DNA of 20,813 bases, from the NCBI GenBank assembly GCA_964632945.1, contig CAZWCX010000122.1:1-20813 (forward strand). The letters are read 5' to 3'. How positions within the stretch are numbered: the stretch's first letter is position 1; every line of letters starts with the position of its first letter. Under the pieces are notes generated by a model. It ran no database searches. It saw only the letters and a program-made list of their open reading frames with translations, and had not been told where the DNA came from. Position numbers and translations under genes: made by a program. Shown here in pieces: positions 1 through 8,856 of this stretch. The stretch comes from CAZWCX01 sp964632945 (GTDB lineage Bacteria; Planctomycetota; MHYJ01; WSZJ01; CAZWCX01).

Positions 1-479
1 TTTCGTGGGGCGGCGCTCCGCGTCAAGCGCGGCCTTGGGGGAAACCCGGAACGCGCGATCGTCCGAAGCCCCCCCCCGCATGGGGTTGCGTCCGGGGGAA
101 CGAATCGGCCGAAGGCGCCGGCGGGAATTCCGCGGCGGGCGAAAGTCGCGGGTCGCAGCGCAATCCCGCGCGGGACAGCGACTTGGGGAGCGGGGGTTCG
201 GCGCGAAAAACAAAACGTGGACTCGCGACGCGAAATCCACGCTTGAATGACTTGCTCAAACATACCTTGACACCGCGAGCGGAGAGATCGTGCTTCTGCA
301 TAGTCGCGGGTCGGCAGCGCACCGGGCGCGCATTCCGGTCGCCGGATTCGGCGGGAGGATCCACGACCCGACGTCCGGGCGGATGCTTCGGCACCTTCCC
401 GGTTCCGTCTTGCGTGCCCGGCGATGGCGCAACGATTCGCCCCGGGTGCGTCCTTCCCCGAACGGGGGCCCGGCGGCCG
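1..479. other. Left-end intergenic/unassigned stretch
   Basis: No gene is supported here. Open frames exist on both strands, but their translations are dominated by Arg, Pro, Gly and Ala with no domain, signal peptide or credible ribosome site. That is what random frames look like at this GC content. The stretch lies downstream of the minus-strand gene ending at 480. It holds only a weak four-to-five base-pair hairpin near 456-467 without a T tract, so no terminator is called. Confidence 0.5.
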
Positions 480-2258
480 CTACTGCGAGTAGAAGACGTC
501 GTTCTGCACCGCGCCCAAGCGTTCGCGGAACCAGACCCCCACCGGGCCGCCCGGCAGGCCCCGGATCCCCACGAAACCGGCATTGAACGGCGTCCCCGCC
601 TCGCCGCCGTGAGAGTCGGTGGGCGATGCGGACCGGTTGAGCAGTCCGCCGAAGACGCCGAGGTCGTACCCGATCGTGAAGACGTCCCGGGGGCCGGGAT
701 CGGGTCCCTCCAGCCAGGCGAACAGTCCCGCGTCGGCCCCGATCTGCGCCGCGCCGACGAGACGGGAGGGCGCGGGGGTGGCGAGCAGGCCGGCCGGCGC
801 GCCGAAGGGACCGCCCGCGGGCCGGACCACGCCGAACAGGTCGAAGGGGAGTCCCGCTCCCGGCGGGGCGTCGTACGCCACGCCCATGCGGCTGGTGGAT
901 TCGCGCACGAGTCGGATCGATCCGGGGCCTTCTCCGGCCGGGGCGGCGGTTGCCGGGTGCAGGACGGTCTCCGCCGCGAACGGTCCGCTGGCATCCGCCG
1001 TGCCGGTCGCGCCGCCGGCGAGGACGGCGCCGCCGGGGCCGTCCTGGCGTTTGTAGGCGACGACCGGGACGCTGCCGTCGAGGCCCAACGCCAGGGCGCC
1101 GAATCCGGTCGGGGCGCCCGCCGGGGCCACGGCCGTGGCGCTCGCGCCGTAGGTCACGAGGAGGACGGAGCGGCGCGCGTGGTGCACTTCGTTGGGGGGC
1201 AGGGCCGGTCCCTGCGCCCACGCCGCATACACATCGCCGTCCGCTTCGACGGCGGCCGTCACGAAACGGAAGAAGCCCGCGTCGGTATCCGCCACGTTGT
1301 CGCCGGGCGCCGCGGGCGAATAGGTGGCGGCGGCGGTGCGCGAGCGATTGCGCACCCGCAGGCTGACGCCGGTGGCCCCGGTGCTCACGTACAGGACGTG
1401 GAGCGTGCCGCCCGTCCCGACCGCCGGCACGGGGGAAAAGACGAGCAGGATGGGCGGATCGGCGAACTCGTCCAGGTTGGCGGCGACCCCGTCCCCGTTG
1501 TTGACCGTGACGCCGATCTTCTCGTCAGGCTCCGCGCCTGCCCCTCCTGCCCCGCCGAGCGCGTACCGCGCCGACACCACGCACTCGTCGGGGGTGCCGC
1601 TCGAAAAGGTCTGCCCCCACGCGGCGTACACGCTGCCGTCGATCGGGTCGGCCAGCGCGGTCAACGTCCGTCCGAGGACCGTGCCGAACGCGCCGGCGGT
1701 TCCGACCGGCAGTGCGCCGTCGGAGATTACCGTGTCCACGGTCAGCACCGCCGGACCGGGCCCGATCCGGGCGACGTGCACCTCGCCCACGCCGCCGGTG
1801 GTCTCGCGCCAGAAGACGAACGAGGTCCCCGCATTCACGCCCGCAGGAACGACGACGAGCTGTGGATTCTCCTTGAAGTCGGCGTCGAATGCGGACAAGG
1901 CGAGCGGCGGCGTCCAGGAGCCGTCGGGCAATCGCTGGACGAACATGACCTGGCTGGCGTCGTTCCCGAATCCTTCGGTCTGATCGAATGCGCCGTTCAG
2001 GTTGGTGTCGGCGACGCGCAGATAGGCCAACCGTGCGACGCCGTCCGCTCCGAGGGCGAAGCCGCTGCCGCGACCGTCGAACCGTTCGTCGTCGACGGTG
2101 CCGGGCGACTGCACATTGACGGCCACCGGACCCCCCGCGCCGCCGCCGCCGCCGCCTCCGCTCCCTTTTCTTCCATTGCAGCGCCCCCCCATCGAAGGAA
2201 GCGCAAGCAGCAGGATCAGCAGGACGAGAAACCATCGTCGCGGCTCTGGCACACCCAT
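480..2258 (-). CDS. Exported beta-propeller-like protein with EF-hand calcium loop
   Basis: Protein of 592 residues, family not recognised. The start is the ATG at 2258 because GGGAGGG precedes it by about 6 nt and the following residues form a signal sequence: basic n-region, then a Leu-rich core at about 10-20. The Cys at 27 follows GGR, a poor lipobox, so lipoprotein status is uncertain. A Gly-rich linker (about 33-43) follows. Residues 84-95 (DTNLNGAFDQTE) fit the 12-residue EF-hand loop exactly, with D1, N3, N5, G6, D9 and E12. The rest alternates short beta strands with recurring patterns such as VYAAWGQ, VYAAWAQ, LFAWLEG and VGVWFRE, spaced like propeller blades. That is consistent with a sialidase-like or FG-GAP-like fold. 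There is no catalytic signature, so an enzymatic role is not claimed. It lies 186 nt downstream of the kinase-FGE gene, with a possible terminator between, so it may be its own unit. The gene is confident; the fold is inferred. Confidence 0.8.
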   Translation of the reverse strand: MGVPEPRRWFLVLLILLLALPSMGGRCNGRKGSGGGGGGGAGGPVAVNVQSPGTVDDERFDGRGSGFALGADGVARLAYLRVADTNLNGAFDQTEGFGNDASQVMFVQRLPDGSWTPPLALSAFDADFKENPQLVVVPAGVNAGTSFVFWRETTGGVGEVHVARIGPGPAVLTVDTVISDGALPVGTAGAFGTVLGRTLTALADPIDGSVYAAWGQTFSSGTPDECVVSARYALGGAGGAGAEPDEKIGVTVNNGDGVAANLDEFADPPILLVFSPVPAVGTGGTLHVLYVSTGATGVSLRVRNRSRTAAATYSPAAPGDNVADTDAGFFRFVTAAVEADGDVYAAWAQGPALPPNEVHHARRSVLLVTYGASATAVAPAGAPTGFGALALGLDGSVPVVAYKRQDGPGGAVLAGGATGTADASGPFAAETVLHPATAAPAGEGPGSIRLVRESTSRMGVAYDAPPGAGLPFDLFGVVRPAGGPFGAPAGLLATPAPSRLVGAAQIGADAGLFAWLEGPDPGPRDVFTIGYDLGVFGGLLNRSASPTDSHGGEAGTPFNAGFVGIRGLPGGPVGVWFRERLGAVQNDVFYSQ

Positions 2259-2335
2259 GGCACCCTCCCGGTCGCGGCCTCGGTCGAACGGGAGGAACGT
2301 CGCACTTCCGGCGCCCGGTAGGCAAGCAAAACCGA

Positions 2336-2350
2336 CCCGCCGCGGGCGGG
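2336..2350 (-). terminator. Possible intrinsic terminator after the kinase-FGE gene
   Basis: A perfect 6-bp inverted repeat (CCCGCC / GGCGGG, 3-nt loop) is followed on the minus strand by TCGG and then TTTT. It lies about 95 nt past the stop of the kinase-FGE gene and about 78 nt before the next start. The T tract is short and offset by four bases, so this is tentative. Confidence 0.35.
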
Positions 2351-2444
2351 CCATCGGCTCCTGGAGCGACGGGGCCCAGGGTCCGGGCCGGGCGGTGGAG
2401 CGCCCGGGCGTTCCCCGACGCCGTTGCCGCAGGCGGACCCGCGG

Positions 2445-4907
2445 TCAATCCGGCGGCAGGTCGCCGGCGCAGCGAAATCCCAGGTACTCGCGTCGCACGT
2501 CGGGCTCGACGATTTTCCTCGTCGCCAGGTGCTCGAGGAGGAAGAGCCTCAGTTGATGGTGCATCGGGTACGCGCTGCCGCGCACGACACGACCTTCGGT
2601 CTTCTGGGGGGTGCTCGCCTCCCCGGCGGTCCATTCGCTGACATTTCCCGCCAGGTCCCAGACGCGATCCGGACTGCAGTCCTGCGCGTGGCTCCGGGTC
2701 GGCTCCAGTCGTCGGGATCCGCCCCCCGAGTTGGAGCGGCCTTCCTCCCACTCGTTTCCCCAGGGGAAGTGGCGGCCGTCCACCCAGCGCCCGGCGCGTT
2801 CCCATTCCTCTTCCGTGGGCAGGCGAAGCCCTCGCCAGGCGGCATACGCGGACGCTTCGCGCCAATTGACGTTCACGACCGGGAGATCCAGGAGAGCGGC
2901 CGGCGGCTCCGCCCCCTGCCAGTGCGGGGGCGGTGCCGCGCGCGTGGCGCGCACGAACTCCGCGTAGGCTCGATTGGTCACCTCGACCTCGTCGATCAGG
3001 AAGGAGCTCAGCGTGACCGTCCGGAGGGGCAAGGCGCCGAGAGCGCCGCCCCCCTGGATCGATGGCCCGCCCCGGACGAGGATCATTCCGGCCCGGACCG
3101 CCCCCATCCCCGGCGCCGGCGGCACGGCCAGGCGCACGTGGTGCGCTTCGGGCGCAGACTCGGTCGGGGCCCGGACGGCCGCCGGGATGCGAACCGAAAC
3201 GGACCCGGGCGCAGTCACCTCCACGCAGTATCCGCCCATCGGCGCGGCATTCCAGAGCAGCGGCGCCGGGCCCTCCGCGACGGGCTCGGGTTCCAGTTCC
3301 AGCGTGCCCGGACGGATGCGGAAGATCCGTACCGCGGCACTCGGGGACTCCACGAGCAACGAGCCGACCCGTTCCCGGGTCAGCTCCCACAGGGTCTGGA
3401 AGTCCTTCCGCCCGCGCGCCACGTCCTCGATCCGCGCCAACTGTTCCCGCGCCGATTCCACGAGTCCTTCGTCGAGCGCGCCCCGGGCCGAGGCCAGCCC
3501 CGCCTCGACGCGTTGCAGGATCTCCCGGCGCACCTGGGAGGCCTCCTGGAGCAGGTCGGTCCGGTCGGGCGCGATCTGATGGGCGCTGTCGAAGGCCTCG
3601 ACCGCTTCTCGCAGTCGGCCGGCGCGATGATGGTCGCGGGCGCCCTGCGCGAGCGCGTCCGCCTTGACCCGCAGAGCCTCCCGCTCCCCGATCACCTGGG
3701 CGCGCGACAGGGCGAGGGCGCCCAGAAGGATCAGGGCCACGAGTCCGCCCATGCCGGCGGTGAACGCGGTCCGGTGCCGCCGGATCTGGCGCCGAAGCCG
3801 TTCGATCGGTCCGATCGGCCGCGCGTGGATCGGCGCGCCGTCGAGCCAACGCTGGATGTCGTCGGCCATCTCCCCGATGCTCGGGTAGCGCTGCGCCGGT
3901 TCGCGTTCCATCGCCCGATCGATGATGATCTCCAATTGGTGGGGAAGTTCGGGCCAGTGGTGACGCAGGGACTTTCGCGTCCCCGTGTCGATCATCCGAA
4001 GCAGCCCGACCAGGACTTCGGCCTCGAAGGGCGGGCGCCCGGCGAAGACGCCGTAGAGGGATGCGCCCACGGAGTAGACGTCCGAGCGGAAATCGACGTG
4101 AGACACCTCCCCGCGCGCCTGCTCCGGGGAGAGATAGGCGGGAGTTCCCAGAATCTCGCCGGTGCGCGTGAGGTTCGATTGGTTGTCCACCGGCCGGGCC
4201 AGACCGAAGTCCGCCAGGTAGACGCGCGCCTCGCCGTCGATGAGAATGTTGCCGGGCTTGAAGTCGCGATGCACGATGCCGGCCTCGTGGGCCCTGCCCA
4301 GGGCGCGCAGGGCGGGAAGCAGGACGCGCAGGATCTTCTCGACATTCCGACGCGGCCCTCCGGGCAGGGCATTGGCCCAGCGATCGAACGTGGTGCCGTC
4401 GATCCATTGGAGCGCCAGGCACATGCGCCCGTCATAGGCGCCGATGTCGTACACGCGCACGACATGATCGTCCTCGAGGCGGGCCGCGAGGAGGGCTTCC
4501 CGACGAAAGCGCGCGACGTCGGTTTCGGACGAGAGGTGCTGGCGCAGGACCTTGAGGGCGACGATCCGGTCGAGTTCCACGTGTCGGGCCCGATAGACGA
4601 TGGCCATGCCGCCCTCGCCGACCTTGTCGAAGAGTTCGTACGGGCCCAGGTGGCTCGTCCGGTCCGCCAGGGGCGGGGACAAGGTGCCGTCCTTGTGCGT
4701 GGGGACCTGCAGGGCGTCGGAGATCTCCTCCTGCGAGAGGATTTGCGTGCCCGTCGGAGTCTGCGGGCCGGAGCCGCGCGACCCGGAGTCGCCGGATTCC
4801 GACGCACGATCCGCTTCGCGGTCGGGAGGGATCCGCGGCGGAGCCGAATCCGGATCGCGGCCCTTGCGGCCGGACTCCGTCGGGCCGGATCGGGGCTCCT
4901 GCGTCAT
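2445..4907 (-). CDS. Transmembrane Ser/Thr protein kinase with C-terminal FGE-sulfatase-like domain
   Basis: Protein of 820 residues. Residues 1-88 are a polar, probably disordered cytoplasmic leader. The kinase domain spans about 89-355: Gly loop GEGGMA at 97-102, ATP-anchoring Lys119 (VALKV), catalytic HRDFKPGN at 213-220 with Asp215, DFG at 233-235, and SPE at 260-262. All key residues are present, so it should be active. One membrane span lies at about 384-401. A helical linker with a TPR-like stretch follows (about 405-520), then a beta-rich PEGA-like segment (about 520-597). The C-terminus (about 605-815) is FGE-sulfatase/SUMF1-like: GMILVRGG, DEVEVTNRAYAEFV, RLPTEEEWERAG, FPWGNEW, LAGNVSEW and VVRGSAY. 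The two catalytic cysteines of true formylglycine-generating enzymes are absent after the RGS motif, so a binding or sensing role outside the membrane is likelier. The ATG at 4907 follows GGGGGAT and lies 15 nt after the upstream stop, so it is probably cotranscribed. Kinase call very sure; ligand and substrate unknown. Confidence 0.95.
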   Translation of the reverse strand: MTQEPRSGPTESGRKGRDPDSAPPRIPPDREADRASESGDSGSRGSGPQTPTGTQILSQEEISDALQVPTHKDGTLSPPLADRTSHLGPYELFDKVGEGGMAIVYRARHVELDRIVALKVLRQHLSSETDVARFRREALLAARLEDDHVVRVYDIGAYDGRMCLALQWIDGTTFDRWANALPGGPRRNVEKILRVLLPALRALGRAHEAGIVHRDFKPGNILIDGEARVYLADFGLARPVDNQSNLTRTGEILGTPAYLSPEQARGEVSHVDFRSDVYSVGASLYGVFAGRPPFEAEVLVGLLRMIDTGTRKSLRHHWPELPHQLEIIIDRAMEREPAQRYPSIGEMADDIQRWLDGAPIHARPIGPIERLRRQIRRHRTAFTAGMGGLVALILLGALALSRAQVIGEREALRVKADALAQGARDHHRAGRLREAVEAFDSAHQIAPDRTDLLQEASQVRREILQRVEAGLASARGALDEGLVESAREQLARIEDVARGRKDFQTLWELTRERVGSLLVESPSAAVRIFRIRPGTLELEPEPVAEGPAPLLWNAAPMGGYCVEVTAPGSVSVRIPAAVRAPTESAPEAHHVRLAVPPAPGMGAVRAGMILVRGGPSIQGGGALGALPLRTVTLSSFLIDEVEVTNRAYAEFVRATRAAPPPHWQGAEPPAALLDLPVVNVNWREASAYAAWRGLRLPTEEEWERAGRWVDGRHFPWGNEWEEGRSNSGGGSRRLEPTRSHAQDCSPDRVWDLAGNVSEWTAGEASTPQKTEGRVVRGSAYPMHHQLRLFLLEHLATRKIVEPDVRREYLGFRCAGDLPPD

Positions 4908-4922
4908 CGACCTATCCCCCGG

Positions 4923-6335
4923 TCATCGATCGTGTTCGAGGAGATCACGGGCGCACGCCATCATCTCGGCGAGCGTCCGCCGGAAAAACTCGCTGCGCTC
5001 CTCCCGCCGATCGGCGGCGAGGGCGGGGGCCGGAGCATCGAGGGCGGCCAGTTCCGTGAGACAGCCCGCCGCGGTGCGCGCCCGCGCCAGAAACCGGCCG
5101 AAATGAAATCGCGCGCCGGGATCGGCCGCGACGTTCTCCAGGATCGCCCGCGCGCGCTCGGCGGCCGGACCGGCGCTCCCGGATTGGCGAGCCTTCACCG
5201 CCGCCTCGAGGGCTTCGAGCGCGTCCCGCAGCGCCCGGCGCACCTGCTCCCGATCGGCGACGAACATGCTCTCCACCCGGCTCAGCCGTTCGGTCGCCTG
5301 CCGACAGGCCGGCGGCTCCCGGTCCGCCACCGGCGACCGCTGCTGGAGAAGTTCCCCCAGGACCGCGGTCACCTCGCGCTGGGCAGCCGCCACCCCCCGG
5401 AACGGCGCAAGCCCCTCCGCCGGGCGCAGGTCGGATTGCTCCAGCGTCGCCAGTCGCCGCACCGCGGATTCCTTCCAGGCGGGATCGGTCTCCCCGCGCG
5501 GCGCGGCCTGGCAGATCTCGCGCAGCAACACCCGCGCAATGGCCAACCAGCGGGTCAGGGCCTCGCGGATCGGGGCGGCCTCTTCCGGCGGCTCCCCCGC
5601 CAATCGCCGGACCCGTTGCGTCGCTTGTCCCAGGTGGATCCACCGCAACGCCGCGTCGCTCGCCGAAGGGGAGGCTCCATCCCGCCTTTGCCGCTCCAGC
5701 AATTCCAGGAGGGTAACCTCGGTGGCAAGGTCTTCCACCTCTGCGCCCCGATAAAGGGCGAAGAAACGCCCACGGGAGACGGTGGACCACACTTCGTCCC
5801 GAAGCGCGAAGAAGCGCTCGTCCCACTCCGGCGCGAGGCGCTCCAGCGCGCCGTCCTGCTGTGCCGCCTGCAGGCTGCGGACGAGGACCAGGAGTTCCTT
5901 CGAGCAGCGCTCGAACCAGAGCGCCGCCTCCGCCCGCGCCTCCTGTTCTTCTTCGGGGCTTCCCACGCGCAATCGGACGCTCCCTTCCCGCTCGATCCCG
6001 GCGGCATGGATCTCCGCGCGAGCGCGATACACGCCGGGCAGGACTCTCGCGTGGCCGACCGGAAACCGAACCGAGAACCGGCCTTTCTCCACCACGGCGA
6101 TGCACCGGCCCGAGGGCACGGGGTGATCGTCGAGTTCGAGCCGGACCCCGACCTCCGTGCCGTCCGGCGCGGGCAACGCACCGAGCAGTCGGAACTCCGC
6201 ACCCCTGGAGGGTCGCTGGAAATCCAGCGCCAGCCAAGGCTCCGGTTCCGCCGGATCGGCCATCAGCGCAGGTCCGCCGAGCGCGAACCCGATCAGGATC
6301 CACGCCTGGCGAGCGCGGGTTCGCAGGCTAACCAT
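4923..6335 (-). CDS. Exported helical protein of unknown function in kinase operon
   Basis: Protein of 470 residues, family not recognised. Residues 1-26 form a signal peptide: RTRAR n-region, hydrophobic WILIGFALGG core, and a plausible signal peptidase I site after LMA at 24-26. Residues about 30-130 look beta-rich, with hydrophobic alternation and patterns such as VGVRLEL and FSVRFPVGHARVLPGVY. This resembles an immunoglobulin-like or carbohydrate-binding sandwich, though no family is assigned. From about 130 to the end it is almost entirely helical, rich in Ala, Glu, Arg and Leu, with coiled-coil character. The ATG at 6335 overlaps the upstream stop by 8 nt (ATGGTTAG), which predicts translational coupling. 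The stop is 15 nt before the kinase start. The position between a pseudopilin-like gene and a receptor kinase suggests an envelope partner of one of them, but that is inference. Confidence 0.85.
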   Translation of the reverse strand: MVSLRTRARQAWILIGFALGGPALMADPAEPEPWLALDFQRPSRGAEFRLLGALPAPDGTEVGVRLELDDHPVPSGRCIAVVEKGRFSVRFPVGHARVLPGVYRARAEIHAAGIEREGSVRLRVGSPEEEQEARAEAALWFERCSKELLVLVRSLQAAQQDGALERLAPEWDERFFALRDEVWSTVSRGRFFALYRGAEVEDLATEVTLLELLERQRRDGASPSASDAALRWIHLGQATQRVRRLAGEPPEEAAPIREALTRWLAIARVLLREICQAAPRGETDPAWKESAVRRLATLEQSDLRPAEGLAPFRGVAAAQREVTAVLGELLQQRSPVADREPPACRQATERLSRVESMFVADREQVRRALRDALEALEAAVKARQSGSAGPAAERARAILENVAADPGARFHFGRFLARARTAAGCLTELAALDAPAPALAADRREERSEFFRRTLAEMMACARDLLEHDR

Positions 6336-8856
6336 CGTTCACCCACCGGAACCGCACGGTGGTCACCCGGTTCGGCGCGAACGCAATGGTCAGATCGTCG
6401 AAGACCGGGGTGACATTGAGGGGAAGGACCGTCGGTGTGTGCTTGAAGGTGATACGGTAGCGGATTTCCTGATTCTCGACCACGACTCCGAGTCCGAGGA
6501 GGGCAAGGACGTCCTCGAGGGGACCGGCCGGCAAGGGGATCATGCCCGATCCGACGTCGAGTCCCAGGTCCAGGGATGCCGGCAGGTCCGCCAACGGGAG
6601 TCCGTTGTAGGTCTCCGGCACCCATTCCGTATGGGAGACTCCCAGGAGGCGGGCCGGATAGGGAAGCGGGGCGAACGCGCCTTCGAACACTCCCGCATGG
6701 GTGGGCGCCACGTCCTCGAACCGGGAGCGCATGAACCCGAGGAGGGAGTATACGCCGGGCTGGGCGAAGAAGCGCAGGTCGTCGAACGTTCCGGGGGTGA
6801 CTTCGCGTCCCCGCTCGTCCGTCTCCGATCCGCCCAAGGTCACCAGGTCGCGATGGGGCGGCCAGCCTGTGAAGGCCATGGTCGCGCTCGCCGGCGTCAC
6901 GGAGGTGACCAGGGCCTGTACGCCGTCCACGTAGAGGGTTTGCTGGGTGCCGTCCTCCCACCGCACGGCGATGTGGTGCCATTCGTGTGCCTGCCCGCGA
7001 CCGATCAGCACCGCGGTCGCGGTGGTCTCTTCGTAGAGGTACGGACAGGGGAAGGCCGCGCGCGCAGTCGGCGGCCCGTAGGTGTCCGCGACGTAGAAAA
7101 GGCGCGTGGATTCCACTGTGAGGATGTTCGAGGAGATCGCCGTGCGAATGCGGTGCTGCACGCCGACCTCCGACGTGGCGGGGAACGTGGCCAGATAGAC
7201 GGGGATGAGGGAGGCCGACGAGCGCTCGTCGAACTTGACCCAGAACTCGACGGCGCCGGAGAGGGCTTCCGCGTTACCCGAGCAGGTCCATCCGCTCAGC
7301 TCCATCCGACTGTCGCTGAACAGCAAGCCCTCGGGAAGGAGGTCCGCGCCCCAGGCGACGTCAGCCCCCCGTTCCTGGTCCCCTTGCGCTCCCGGCGGGC
7401 CCGTGGCCGAATCGGCGTCGAGGGAGGTCCGCAGCAGGGCCTCGAACGCGGGCGCGGGATGCCCCGGCGGCACGGCGGGCACGTCGGTCTGCAACTGCAC
7501 GTGGCCCGCCCAATCGGCGGGAACGCCGGTCGCCGCCGGCGGCGCATTGGGCCACGTCGCCGTGTGATCCGCGCCGGTGGTCGAGCGTCGGGATTCGAAC
7601 TGGGCCTGGGTCGTGTGGTAGAGGATGTCGAACACCCGCACCACCGCCACCAGCTTGGCCGACGCCGCTTCCCGCGGGCCCGGAAAGAACACCCGACCCA
7701 GAGAAGTGATTTCGTAGAGTCCCATCTCGCGGAAGCAGAACTCGGTGGTGCGCGTCAGCAGGTCGGTCTTGTCGACCGGAAGAGCGATCACCCGCTCCGG
7801 GTTGAGGCGGACGGAATGGTAGTTGGGGTCGGCGTTGGCGAGGATCACCCACGCCCACTCGGGGGTCAGCAGCACGGAGGGCGGCTGCGTGAGGGACTGC
7901 ACAAAGTCATAGAATTCCCGCCAACCCTTGAAGGGACCCTGCGTCGGGAGCAGGCTGGTTCGGTGCTGGTCGATCGCCTCGGCCACCTGCCACGCGATCG
8001 CATACGGGATCGCCCCGCCGGCCGGCCCGCGAAGCCCAGCGAGGACCGCCGCGAGCACCGGCTTCGGCGCGAGATTCACATTGACCGGCGCGCGCGGCTC
8101 GAGGACATGGGCGGGGTGGCCTTCCGGGAACATCCCCCCGGTCGGGGCGATGACACTCGGGTCGATCCACGCTTCGACGCTGAGATAGTCTTCGACCCGC
8201 CGGTAGTCGGACTCGCCCAGGAGCGGGAGGAGCGACTCCTTCGCGCCCAGCCCGCCCTGCGCGTCCCGAAGCGCAACGATCTGCGCACCCCGACCCGCGA
8301 TCGGGTCCACGGCAGGGAGTGACTGTTCGCGGAGGTGGTCGGCGATCCCGCGGCCAAGGTGGTCCAGGATCATCGCCAGCGCGGGCATCGGGGCGTTGAG
8401 GTGGATCTGCGCACCCGTATCGAGGATCTTCAGCACCGCCTGGTCGCCCTGAGGGAGATAGGTCCCGGGGAGGAGCGTGGAATATGTATGCCCGTGCGCC
8501 ACCCCCCCCCGATAGGACGGCGCGGGAGTGGTTTCGAGGGGCCCGCCGCCATAGCGCCAGGGAGCGGCGGGGTCGCTGGCCCACCGGGTCCCGGCATCGC
8601 GCCGCAGACGGGCGATGCCGTATTCCAACCCCGACAGGGCCAGGCCGCGGGCGCGGACGCCGTCGACGAAGCCCATGCTGGCCGCCGCTTCCCCTGCGGA
8701 TACCGTGAGATACACCACGGCGAGCAGGGAAAGGAGGGTCAACATGCCCAGGGTGAAGATCAGCACCATGCCGGAGCGGCGAACCGCCCCTTGGCCCGAG
8801 ATGGGGAGGGGGGACACCTTCGGGTACGGTGGGCGGGAAGGATGGGCAGTCGGCAA
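6328..8856 (-). CDS. GspK/PilX-like minor pseudopilin fused to LamG-like lectin domain
   Basis: Protein of 842 residues from a TTG start. The N-terminus resembles a class III signal: a basic stretch ending in RRSG at 26-29, then a 23-residue hydrophobic segment (about 30-52). Cleavage would fall after Gly29. There is no Glu at mature position 5, as in GspK and PilX. Residues about 55-410 contain the GspK-like element VNVNLAPKPVLAAVLAGL (258-275), comparable to the family's NINTAP helix, and a related stretch at 151-167. Residues about 533-697 resemble a laminin-G/concanavalin-type fold (GAVEFWVKFDE, EWHHIAVRWEDG, LYVDGV, FDDLRFF). A beta-rich tail follows. GspK proteins are usually about 300-350 residues, so the C-terminal half is a large addition. 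The TTG at 8856 is the first possible start in frame; a GTG at 8817 is an alternative, and neither has a clear ribosome site. First gene of a three-gene cluster, about 50 nt after a predicted transcription start. Pseudopilin class likely; exact system unknown. Confidence 0.8.
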   Translation of the reverse strand: MPTAHPSRPPYPKVSPLPISGQGAVRRSGMVLIFTLGMLTLLSLLAVVYLTVSAGEAAASMGFVDGVRARGLALSGLEYGIARLRRDAGTRWASDPAAPWRYGGGPLETTPAPSYRGGVAHGHTYSTLLPGTYLPQGDQAVLKILDTGAQIHLNAPMPALAMILDHLGRGIADHLREQSLPAVDPIAGRGAQIVALRDAQGGLGAKESLLPLLGESDYRRVEDYLSVEAWIDPSVIAPTGGMFPEGHPAHVLEPRAPVNVNLAPKPVLAAVLAGLRGPAGGAIPYAIAWQVAEAIDQHRTSLLPTQGPFKGWREFYDFVQSLTQPPSVLLTPEWAWVILANADPNYHSVRLNPERVIALPVDKTDLLTRTTEFCFREMGLYEITSLGRVFFPGPREAASAKLVAVVRVFDILYHTTQAQFESRRSTTGADHTATWPNAPPAATGVPADWAGHVQLQTDVPAVPPGHPAPAFEALLRTSLDADSATGPPGAQGDQERGADVAWGADLLPEGLLFSDSRMELSGWTCSGNAEALSGAVEFWVKFDERSSASLIPVYLATFPATSEVGVQHRIRTAISSNILTVESTRLFYVADTYGPPTARAAFPCPYLYEETTATAVLIGRGQAHEWHHIAVRWEDGTQQTLYVDGVQALVTSVTPASATMAFTGWPPHRDLVTLGGSETDERGREVTPGTFDDLRFFAQPGVYSLLGFMRSRFEDVAPTHAGVFEGAFAPLPYPARLLGVSHTEWVPETYNGLPLADLPASLDLGLDVGSGMIPLPAGPLEDVLALLGLGVVVENQEIRYRITFKHTPTVLPLNVTPVFDDLTIAFAPNRVTTVRFRWVNDG

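Noticed and set aside
456..467. Short hairpin CCCCGAACGGGG after the propeller-like gene
   Set aside because: Four to five base pairs and no T tract; too weak for a terminator.
2140..2162. CCG/CCGCCG triplet-like run
   Set aside because: It encodes the Gly-rich linker of the propeller-like protein; a coding low-complexity tract, not an independent repeat element.
183..2321. Long open frame on the plus strand antisense to the propeller-like gene
   Set aside because: Arg/Gly/Ala-rich translation without domains; the minus-strand frame has a signal peptide, a ribosome site and an EF-hand loop. Long antisense frames are expected at this GC content.
1525..4422. Minus-strand open frame overlapping the kinase and the propeller-like gene
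   Set aside because: Out of frame with both genes and low-complexity Arg/Pro/Gly.
2424..6413. 1329-codon open frame on the plus strand across the kinase-FGE and exported-protein genes
   Set aside because: It spans two minus-strand genes and their junction, and its translation is Arg/Pro/His-rich and shows no family motif.
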